Below are positions 43,422 through 54,417 of a stretch of DNA of 64,000 nt, one piece after another; positions within the stretch are counted from its first letter, which is position 1; every line of letters begins with the position of its first letter. Below the pieces are notes generated by a model. The model was not told the origin of the DNA. It did not search any database and saw nothing but the letters and a program-made list of their open reading frames with translations. The DNA is taken from NCBI GenBank assembly GCA_946902985.2, contig OX336388.2:1503832545-1503896544 (forward strand), written 5' to 3'. The stretch is from Meconema thalassinum. Taxonomy: Eukaryota > Arthropoda > Insecta > Orthoptera > Tettigoniidae. The position numbers and the translations under genes were made by a program.

Positions 43422-46400
43422 TCTTATATATAAAAGTGAAAGTCCTTATGTATGTATGTATGTATGTATGTATGTATGTATGTGGGTGGATGGGTGGGTG
43501 GGTTGATTCCGTATACAAATCTACACCGTTCCACCAATCTCAACCAAATTTTGCATACACATAGTTTAGGACCCAGAAGGAACCGCTGGCTACATGCATT
43601 TTCGATAGTCTTTCTCATTCTTCTGATTTCGGCCCTTTTGCACTCCAGCAAAGCTAATAAATTCATAAAATATAATCATGAAGGAATGGCAAGGCAGATA
43701 GTTTCCATGGCAACACAGCTCAAGTCGAGACACGGCCGACTGGATGCCATTTGCACTCTGCACTACCGGTATAGAAAATGAGGAGCTTTACTTGAAATCC
43801 CGTTAGTTACTCAACTGCTCAAACAGCACTGTCAACCGAGTATAGCATAACAAAGACTTGACACTATCTACTAGATATTTGTCAAATACCACTCACTCAC
43901 TCACACATTCATCACGAAATCTCAGGAACCACCCAACGGATTGGAATGCAGCTTCCTCAAATGCCCACTAAGAAAGGATTTTCGGATATTCAGGTTCTAA
44001 AGGGGTGTTAAGGGGGTAGAACTGCATTTAATTGAATATCAATATCTCCCGATTGGTTTCATTGGGGGATGTGATACTCGGCATATAAACTCATCATTAA
44101 AAATAAGAAGACACATGTCTGAGGGTTCTTCGATGTGGTGTATATTATGAGGTGAAAGGGGTGAAAAGTGGGGGTTGAATGATTCCTAACGGAGCCTGTA
44201 TCCCTTAAACGACATAGGCGAGGAGTTTGAAACTCAGCAGTAAAAAGTCAGCATAAAAAATAAGTAAATATGTGTTTGACCGTTTTTTCATAAATCCAAT
44301 TTAAGGGGCCCATGGGGAGGGTTGAAATTCTGAAAGAAAAAGACAGGAAAGAAAGTGTCCTAACCGATTGACTCACTCGCTCTTCAAACTCAGGGGGAAA
44401 ACTACTTAAAAGTAAGTAAATATGTGTTCGACAGTTTTTTTGATAAATCAAATTTAAGGGGTTCATCGGTAGGGGTGAAATTCTGATGAAGAAAAAATTG
44501 AAAGAAAATGTCCTGACTCACTCACTCACTCATCATCGCCCAGCCAAAAATATTGAAGTTGGAAACATGGCATTTTCGGGATATGTTCGTTGTATGTCAA
44601 AACCATACAATAAGGGGGGATTTTTGAATATTCAGGTTCTAAAGGGGTCTTAAGGGGGTTAAACCTGCATTTCATTGAATAACAATATCCCACGTGTGGT
44701 TTCATTTGTGGATGTGATACTCGGCATATAAACTAATCATTAAAATTAAGCAGACATGCGTCTAAGGGTTTTTCGATGTGGTGTATTATTATGAGGTGAA
44801 AGGGGTGAAGAGTGGGGGTTGAAGGATTCCTAACGAAGCGTTTAGGCCTATCTCTTAAACGACATAGGCGAGAAATTTGAAACTCAGCGAAAAAAATCAG
44901 CTTAAAAAATAAGTAAATCGATGTTCCACCGTTTTTTCATAAATTAATTTAAGGGGCCCTTGGATAGGGGTAAAATTATGGGGGAGAAAATGGGGGAAAG
45001 TGTCCTAACTGACTGACCAACTCACTCACTCATCAAACTCAGGGGGAAAAGACAGCTTAAAAATAAGTTAATAGGTGTTCAAGCGTTTTTTCATCAATCC
45101 AATTTAAGGGGCCCATGGGGTAAGGGGTGAAATTCTGGTAAAAATAATTGAAAGAAAATGTCCTGTCTGACTCACTCACTCATCACGCCCAGCAAAAACT
45201 ATTAAAGTTAGAAACATGAAATTTTTGGAATGTGTTCGCTGTATGTCAAAGACGTCAACTAAGGAATGATTTTTGTTTATTCGGGTTTTAAAGAGGTGTT
45301 AAGGGGGTGAACGTGCATATCATTGAATAACGATATCCTACGAGTTGTTTCTTTGGGGATGTAATATTCGGTATATAAACTAATCATTAAAATAATCAGA
45401 CATATGTCTAAGGGTTTATCGATGTGGTGTATATTATGAGGTGAAAGGGGTGAAAATTGGGGGTTAAGGGATTCTTAACGGAGCGTGTATCTCTTAAACG
45501 ACATAGGTGAGAAGTTTGAAATTCGGCGAGAAAAAACAGCTTAAAATATAAGTAAATAGGTGTTCGACCGTTTTTTAATAAATCCAATTTAAGGGGCCCT
45601 TGGAGAGGGGTGAAAATCTGGGGGGAAAAACAGGAAAGAAAGTGTCCTAACTCACTCACTCATCAAACTGAGGGGGGAAGAACAGCTCAAAAATAAGTAA
45701 ATAAGTGTTCGACCGTTTTTTTTTCATAAATCCAATTTAAAGGGTTCATGAGAGGGGTGAAATTCTGAAAAATAATTGAAAGAAAATGTCCTGACTTACT
45801 CACTCACTCATCTTCGTCCAGCCAAAATTATTGAAGTTAGAAACATGACATTTTGGGGCTATGTTCGTTGTATGTCGAAAACGTCCACTAAAGAAGGATT
45901 TTTGGATATTCAGGTTCTAAAGGAGTGTTAAGGTGGTAGACTTGCATTTTATTGAATAACAATTGGTTTCCTTGGGGATGGGATACTCGGCATATAAACT
46001 CATCATTAAGAATAAGAAGACACATGTCTGAGTGTTTTTCGATGTGGTGTATATTATGAGGTGTATGAGTGAAAAGTGGGGGTTGAAGGATTCCTAACGG
46101 GGCAAGTATCTCTTAAAAGACAGAGGCAAAAAGTATGAATCTCAGGGAGAAAAATCAGCTTGAAAAAGTAGTAAATATGTGTTCGATCTTTTTTTCCTAA
46201 ATCCAATTAAAGGGGCCCATGGGGAGGGGTGAAATTCTGGGGAAAGCTGTCCACTAAGGAAGGATTTTTGGATATTCTCTCTTCATCCCCCAGCAAACCT
46301 ATTGCAGTTAGAAACTTGAAATTTTGGGGATACGTTCGCTGTATGACGAAAAAATCCACTAAGGATGGATTTTTGGATATTCATGTTCTGAAGGGGTGTT

Positions 46401-48093
46401 AAGGGGGTTAAACTTGCATTTCAATGAATAAGAATTTCTCACGAGTTGTTTCATTTGGGGATGTGATATTCAGCATATAAACTAATCATTCAAAATAAGC
46501 AGACATATGCCTAAGGGTTTATCGATATGGTGTATATTATGAGGTGAAAGGGGAGAAAATTGGGGGTTGAAGGATTCTTAACGGAGCATGTACTGTATCG
46601 CTTATTCAACATAGGCGATACGTTTGAAATTCAGCGGAAAAATCAGCTTAAAAAATAAGTAAATAGGTGTTCGACCATTTCTTCATAAATCCAATTTAAG
46701 GTCCCCATAGGGGGGGGGTGAAATTCGGGGAGGGGGGGGGGAAACAGGAAATAAAGTGTCCTAACTGATTGACTCACTTACTCACTCATCAAACTCAGGA
46801 GGAAAAACAGCTTTAAATAAATAAATAGGTGTCCGACCGTTTCTTATTTTCAAAAATCCAATTTAAGGGGTTCATAGGGAGGGGTGAAATTCTCAAAAAT
46901 AAATGAAAGAAAATGTCCTGACTGACTCACTCACTCATCATCGCCCAGCCAAAATTATTGAAGTTAGAAACATGAAATTTTGGGGATATGTTCGTTGTAT
47001 GTCGAAAACGTCCACTGTGGAAAGAGTTTTGGATATTCAGGTTCTAAAGAGGTGTTAAGGGGGTAAACGTGCATTTCATTGAATAACAATATCTCACGAG
47101 TGGTTTCATTTGGGGATGTGATACTTGACATATATACTAATCATTAAATATAAGCTGACACATGTCTAATGGTTTTTCGATGTGGTGTATATTATGAGGT
47201 GAAAGGGATGATGAGTGGGGGTTGAACGATTCCTAACGGAGCGTGTATCTCTTAAGCGACATAGGCGAGGAGTTTGATTATCTCCGAATATCAATCAGCT
47301 TACAAATAAATAAATGAATAAATAATTAAAATAAGTACCGGTAGGTGTTCGACAGTTTTTTCATAAATCCAATTTAGGGGCCTATGGGGAGGGGTGAAAT
47401 TCTGGAAGAAAATCGTCCACTAAAGAAGGATTTTTGGATGTTCACTCTCATCGACCAACCAAAACTATTAAAGTTAGAAGAAGGGGATATGGTTGTTGTG
47501 TGTCGAAAATGTCTACTAAGGAGGGATTTTTGGATATTCAGGTTCTAATGGGGTGTTAACGGGGTTAAACCTGCATTTCGTTGAATAACAATGTGACGCG
47601 AGCGAAGCGAGCCTAAAAATGAGATCGTGTGTGTTTGTGTATTACTCAATCACGCAAGAACCACTGGTCCGATTTACATGAATTTTACATGGAAGTAGCT
47701 GATTTACCTGGTTAACATATAGGCTACTTTTGATTTCAATACTTTGCACTATTTAAAGATGGCGACCATTTTAGTGACGTCACTACACCCTTTGCTTCAA
47801 ATTTTCATATTTCCATTTCAAATAAAAAGTGAACGCTAAGAAATAGCAAACTTTTGATGGCATATACGAGGTTTAAAATTACATTTTCTATCCGAAATGT
47901 ATCTCCAACGGTTAGCGAGTAAAACCTAAAGTTGTGCTATAAAACACGGTCAACGCTGAACGGTGTAGTTGGACAAAATGTTCCATCCTTAATTTCCCTC
48001 TGCGCAGACCCTCGCCTATCCCCTTGTTTTAACTGTCGCCTTCACATTTTACTTTATTTATGACGCGTGGCGAAGCACGTGTACTTCAGCTAG
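43422..48093 (+). mobile_element. Helitron H2, non-autonomous, directly joined to H1
   Basis: 5' TCTTATATATAAAAGTGAAA at 43422 touches the CTAG of H1. The 3' end is CTAG at 48093, followed by the T of the target. The subterminal sequence ACGCGTGGCGAAGCACGTGT can form a ~7-bp stem about nine bases before CTAG, the usual Helitron 3' hairpin. It contains a 5' GTATG-repeat module, the same minisatellite as H1 (43890-47590) and a 3' module (47600-47945) that H1 keeps only in part. No Rep/helicase ORF. Confidence 0.88.
43890..47590 (+). repeat. Helitron H2 internal minisatellite
   Basis: It has the same ~650-bp units and ~135-bp subunits as 24333-30390. Stretches such as 45,650-47,580 run parallel to 26,450-27,800 and 29,700-30,390 of H1 with very few differences, including the shared GGGGGG tracts. 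It lacks the 54-bp retroposon present in H1. It is non-coding; the open frames on the minus strand are repeat products. Confidence 0.88.
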
Positions 48094-48864
48094 TTAAATA
48101 TAACTGTCGCGCACTGCAGCTAATATGCGGTAAAAATTTGCCCATTTTCACTCCGCCTCTGGGTCTAGTTTCTCTCGCTTGTGCGACACTCACTCGTGAC
48201 TTGCACTGATATTTACACAAGAAAATATTAACGAAAATTAAATCAAAATCACTGCCCATCCGGCAATTAAAAAAAATGTACTTGTAGGTTCTGTACAGTT
48301 ATAAAGTTAGTTAAATACACAGTTTGTAGAACACTGAAACATGTGTGTGTGCGTGAGAATGAGATCATGCGGTCGCAAAGTTTTCTTCACACAAGTCCTT
48401 CATTTCACCTCGGATAATAATAAAAATATTTTACAGTTTTCGTAGTGGTGAATGTCATCAATCGTTCGATTATTACACAATGCCATGATGGCTATCCATA
48501 AGAAAGTTATTCGCAGATTTTTCCTGCCACATGGTTTCCTTTCACTTGTGCTCCATCATGCACATGTTGTCTCTTCCACAGACAAATAGGAACTGTTGTT
48601 ACCAAATATGGCGTGCTCTCAGTGTACATGAGCTAGCCGTGTAAATTGATAGTTTCCTCGATTTACGAAGTATGCTGTACTTCAAATATGCAGAATTACT
48701 TGGTTATAATTATAGTAGATTTTTGGAATATGAAAAATAAGTAATAATATAATCATAAGCGATATTGCTTCGGCTCCTTCCCGCCGCTTGCAGGGTATGT
48801 TCAATTACATTTCAGCATAAGTTTTAGTCTCTGTTATCTGAGCAAACATGCGTCAACGGGCGCA
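48094..48864 (-). repeat. Left (3') LTR of element A, second part
   Basis: It resumes at TTAAATATAACTGTCGCGCA, exactly where the other LTR continues after its uninterrupted 'cacataa|ttaaat' (54200/54201), and ends GGGCGCA at 48864. It matches 54201-54417 plus 56671-57223. Confidence 0.9.
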
Positions 48865-48920
48865 TACATCTCCACGTCAAGTAAATAAAAATTGTGGAAG
48901 TCAATTTTTATTTCAGCCAA

Positions 48921-51529
48921 TTACCAATCCTTGGTTTGACTTCGTGCACGATCCATTCTGCCAGTGATCCTGTGATATTCTTTATCACTCATGCGATTGT
49001 CTTCACCTGCTGCTTCAATCTCAATGTTGTGAACATCAGCTGTCGTAACTTTCCTGTTATTCTCACGACATTTGTTATTTCCATCTCTTCTTCTGTTTGG
49101 TTCTTCGTCTTCTGCATTTCTTCTTCTCCGTTCCTGAATGTATTGTCGACTTTCATTGGCCTTACCTTTCCAATCATTAACGTATTGGAGACGAGGGTCA
49201 TTTTCTCTTCGGTAACCGCCACTGTGTCTGTAATCTCTTCTGGGATTATCAGTGTATCGGTTATTTCGATCCTCACGATCACGTGGCTGTCCTCTATAAC
49301 CACGGTTGAAATTAGCGTTGTTATTGTTATGGTTATTGTTGTTATTACGACGATTGTTGTTGTAATTGTTGGCTCTATTTTGATATCTGTTCTGGTAATT
49401 CTTGTTAATTGTGTCAAATCGACGATTCATTGCATAAGGTGTATTGTCTTTACGATAATCACGGAAATCTCTCCTTCTATCTGGTCCCTCGTGATTTTGA
49501 CGATTATTTGTTCGACGATTTTCTGTAGTTTGTACAGTCTGACTGGTTCTGTCCACTGAAGTTACATTTACATCATGTGTGCTCCTATGTTTAGGTGTAG
49601 GTGCAAATTGTTCGTGACTGCTATCCAGTTTTCTAAGAACTTCGTCACATTTCATAAATGTATTTGCATATGACGCTATGAGTAACCTTTGTACTTCCAT
49701 AGGATATTGTCTTCTAATGGTTTGGACAAGTTCTAATTCGGATAAAGGGGGTTCCAAACCTTGCAATTTCGAAAGCTGACTTGCGAAGTAGGTAGCGTAC
49801 TTAGTTGTTTGAGTACTAGCGTACCTCATATTGTACATTTACGCCCGTATATTTTTCTGACGTTCCAAAGACCAATAAGTCTTAAGGAATGCTTCTTTAA
49901 ATTACTGATAATTGTGGAATGAGTATCTGAATGCCTTGAACCAGGTTAACGGGCTGTTCTCTAGGTATTTTTCGACAGTCCGTAACTCCCTGTCTGGTGT
50001 TACCATAGTTTCTCTCATGCATGACTCCAAGTTTCTCAGAAAATCTACCGGTGTAACGGAATTAGAATTATTGAATTTTGCCGGTTGACCTTCCTGGCTT
50101 CTCAAATACACAATATTCGAGTACTGAGTTTGACCATAGTTCGGCGTAACATTAAAGTTAGGTGTCAGCCCATAATTCGGCGTTATGTTAGCATTCGGTG
50201 TCACAAATTGTGATGTTGTCCTAAATGGATTATATTTTGGTTTTCCATCGGAATATTCGGTTTTGGTGTGTTAGTCGCAGTGCTTGTAGATGGTACACCC
50301 TCTCTATTAGGATTTAATAGACGATTGATGCGTTCATCCATTTCGGCGTATTCCAATACTTTCTCAGGTTGCTTATTAATTATAGCGTTCACCTATGATT
50401 ATATCTGCTCAAATCTTCCTTCAATACGATTATCGAATTCTTTCTGTTTCCCATCCTGTTCCTCAAGGTAAGCGTCTAATGTTTTTGCTACGTATTGGTT
50501 GGATCTGTGATTGTTCTCACGAGTTTCCTCTCGAATCGCTTCAATGTCTGTAGCTAAGTCCTGATTTATTTTGCTGACTTCAGCCTCCACCTTCTCTACT
50601 TTGTTTGCTACACGTTTGGTATTCATGTGTACGGCAAATGCTATGCCTCTAGTTAATTTTAATCCAGAGTTAACTATAGCCACATCAGCTTTTAACACAC
50701 CCACGTACGTATTAACTCCTTCCATACGCTGTTCCACTGAGTTAATTCTTGTACTAACGATTTCTTTTGCATTAGCGACTTCACTCCTGACTGATTCAAT
50801 GTTATCGTTCATCTCCGTCTGAACGTCTTTGAGTTTTTGATTTATCTCAGATCTATTTGTGCGTATCTCTTGTTTTATTCCCCCTAAGTGTGCGTGATAT
50901 TCCGTGCGAAAAGTTTCCATCTCTGCACGCTAATCATCACTAACCTTATTGATTGTGACAGTAATTTCGGCTTTAACATTAGCAATGTCCTCTCGCACTT
51001 CAACTACATTCTGTGCCATATCTGCCCTAATGTTATTGTTTAACAGTGCCATATCAGCTCTAATATTGGTAGTAATGTTGTTACTAGTTTGTAACAGAGC
51101 AGCTGTAGCATTGTTACTGTTCTCATTCATGTCTGCCCTAACAGTATTTACATAAGCCCTTAAATTGTCACTGTTTTGTGTCACATCGGCCCTGACATTG
51201 TTTACATCTTCCCTGACAGTGTTTAAGTTTTCTGTAACAGCGTTGATATTTTCAGTAACATTGTTTATATCAGCCCTCATGTTTTCGTTATTTAGAGCCA
51301 TATCTGCTCTAACAGTGTTTACATCTGCCCTTAAATTGTCACTATTTTGAGCCATATCTGTCGTAACATTGTTTATATCAGCTCTGAGATCATTGTTGTT
51401 ACGTGTCAAATTGTCCATTGACACCTGCAGATTATGCAGTAGGGCAGGCAAGTTTGCCAACAACTCGGCTGTCTCTTGCGCAGACATAATATCTTCAATT
51501 GGAGACATACGGGGAACTAACAACTTCAT
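48921..51529 (-). pseudogene. Element A gag relic
   Basis: Read from 51529 leftward. Residues 1-200 are coiled coil built from a ~13-residue repeat (NNLRADVNTVRADM-like, also NVTENINAV). More coiled coil follows to about 50,400. A short TPN-rich repeat region (NITPNYGLTPNFN) comes next, then the Gag core (FLRNLESCM, PLTWFKAFRYSFHNY, ELVQTIRRQYPMEVQRLLIA) and an N/R/G-rich tail (poly-Asn at ~49,330). The core aligns plainly with Gag of element B. It is broken by in-frame stops at 50930, two at ~50,393-50,401, 49902 and 49839, and by a frameshift near 50,203. No zinc knuckle. The last stop is 57 bases from the LTR, so pol was never present or was lost cleanly. Confidence 0.85.
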
Positions 51530-51872
51530 ATGCCTTCACAATGATTTGAGTTGGAAAACAGTAGAAAATCCATTCCTTCATAAATCCATTCGATGATAAC
51601 AGCTGAACCTCTGGTAAAATTTAATGACATCAAGACAACAATAAACTTACATTTACTCAAGACTAGGATAACTGCAAATCAAATCCTCAACTTATTATCA
51701 TTAATAAATCTAACCTAGCATCATGGTCTTAATTCTGGAATAAGAATGCCATATAGCCTTCCAAAAAACTAGTACGAAATCTCGATTCGCTACTAATCTG
51801 ATGGATTTGCTACGAAAATAAAATCCTCACAAACAAACGAATCATGGAGAACGAACACAAGTTTCGATGCAA

Positions 51873-51887
51873 CCACGTTTGGCACCA
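51873..51887 (-). promoter_or_regulatory. Putative primer-binding site of element A
   Basis: On the minus strand, TGGTGCCAAACGTGG begins ten bases after the end of the right (5') LTR. It starts with the TGG that pairs with a tRNA CCA end and resembles the element B site (TGGCGCCCAACGTGG) with three differences. The tRNA is not identified with confidence. Confidence 0.55.
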
Positions 51888-54417
51888 ACGTACTATATGT
51901 GCCCGCTGGCCGAAGGTTTCGGGGAGCCACCGGTTTCAAATGACCCTTCCGAGACCCTCTTCCAGTTAACACACAAGTATGGGGGACGATACATTCATAG
52001 GCTTGTGTAGCACAAAGTCTGCACTCGGGGGTGTCGGGAATTAATGAGGTTCGATCTTTAACCAGCTCAGAGGAATGCATCGGTAAAAAACTAAACAAGA
52101 AAGAGAGGTCAGTCTTATGTTAATATCACAAATAAATTTTATTCATAATAGATCCCTAGCCTAGCATGAGAGTTGCAAACGGCTAGTCCGATACTATTCT
52201 GCCCTGAAAGAAATATAAAAAATAGTCCTAAACAAGATCTAAAATACTCTCATGGTCCTAATACAAAATTCGACAAAATGAACAAGCTAAGAGAATGGCA
52301 CGTAAGATCGGCCCTAAGCAATTACATCGAAATACCTTACGGGTGGAACAAACATCAAAAGAATCTACAGCAAAGCAAGACATTTACTTGTTTACAAATA
52401 TTAGAACAGTTACATTTAGTAGCAAGGGGAAAATTGGTCCTAGGCTATGATGGTGCCATCTCTAACATTTATCTTTAGAGTTAAGTGTTTAGTTAGTCCT
52501 AACTATCATTAATTAATAAACGAGATGCGTTTTTTACTAAGAAAATCAAGCTATGTGCACAATGTTGCTGAATAAAAAAAAACTATGCTAATACAACACA
52601 AATGCATACAATAATTCAGCACTCCTATGGGTGTGTAATTGGCACTGCCTACGTGTTCTATTTGTTACTGTTTGTAACAAACGGTCATAGTGTCAAAGTG
52701 TTAAGAAAATAGAAAATATAGGAAAGCCTGCAAATGCGATAGAAATTAAACATTACATCGACTCATATTGCTACTAATCTGATGTGTGTGCTTCAGTTAT
52801 CACATCACCAATTAGTGGTCGACTAATCATGTGAGAATGTATCAAAATGTATCTACAATAGCTTAACAGTATCTAAGTGTTAACGTTTGGTCAAGAAAAT
52901 AGTTTATTTTTAATGTTTAAAATTTTTATTTAGGTTCAGGGGGAATTTATAAGATTTGTTAGTTTTCAAAACCCTATTTTGATTATTATTAGAGTTTCAC
53001 ACAATTATTTATTCCTGACAGTATTGTTGTTCAGTTTATGGACCTTTAAATGCGTTCAGTGTATTCAGGTAACGTTTGTATCCAACTTAAGCAAATAACA
53101 CAGTAGTTTAATAGTTTACGAGACACCCTGTATCTTCACCAATATTTCATCACACTTATTAGACATCCTATGTTTTCACCAACTACTTTACTCTTATTTC
53201 GGATCCATTGATCCAGGCGCCTTCGGTTTTTGGTACGACTTGAGTCAGTTCATTACCACCGATATAATCACAATAACAATGTCGGAGGTATTCATCCACC
53301 GTCACGACTCATATACTACTCTTAATTTACAAAAGTGTGGAATCCTAATTGATACACGTTTGAATTGCTGGTAATAAAGTTTATGTGTACAGAAAACACA
53401 TCCTGACAACGCTTTAAATAAACATAAAGGTTTCTGATACAAGCTAACTGTGTGTGTGCGTTTATAAAATTACCTCTTCCCTGAATAAATCGAACCTGCG
53501 TTCATTTGGTTACAAAATACAATTTCACTCATTGCCTGTGTGGCTTCTTTTAAAGAAATAAACCTGTTTTCAAGTATTGTTCTGGCCAATAAATGTGAGT
53601 AACGGAACTCTGCATTTCACTTGTAATAATGTCAAGAATCTCACAGCCTTCTAAAACAAAATATTAATCCACTGCCTAGAATCGTGTGTGTTGGTAGTGA
53701 ACTTGGCTCGTAACCTTGGCCTCGATTTAACATTGTCAAACTAGTTTATTTGTCATCAGCCTGATAAAATAAAAGTTGATAATACTTGTTTTTAAATGAT
53801 ACGAATAAGCATTGAAAATCCAGCCTTCCTGGCTTCTATAAATGTTTAATAAAACATATATTTTCCACACGCGTCTTATAATAAGCTACCTGCATTGTGC
53901 ACTAAATAAATGAAACCAAATTAAACTAAGTCTACTGTTTTCCACTCTTACAATACGCTATAAATATTTGATCTAACTTGCAGATTCAGCGTCACTTGGT
54001 TCGAGTCCCGCCATGAGATGTTGTATGTGGTCTCGTGTATGGCTTTAGGTTACCATTTCATTGTGTCTGGAAATCCTCCGTCGCCAATTCCCCACGCATG
54101 ATTTAGCAATCACATACCATCGCGCGGTTGTTGTTGTATCTGTAGATCTGCTGGTTTATCATTATTGCGTTGTTGGCGTTGGTAAAAATCTAGCACATAA
54201 TTAAATAAAACTGTCGCGCACTGCAGCTAGTATGCGGTAAAAAATTGCCCATTTTCACTCCGCCACTGACTCTAGTTTCTGTCGCTAGTGCGACACTCAC
54301 TCGTGACTTGCACTGATATTTACACAAGCAAATATTAACAAGAATTAAATCAAAATCACTGCCCATCTGGCAAATAAAAATTGTACTTGTAGGTTCTGTA
54401 CAGTTATAAAGTTAGTT

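Noticed and set aside
48894..49559. 221-codon plus-strand frame opposite element A gag
   Set aside because: It is the antisense of the Asn/Arg-rich gag tail, and its hydrophobic Val/Ile runs are the complement of AAC/AAT codons.
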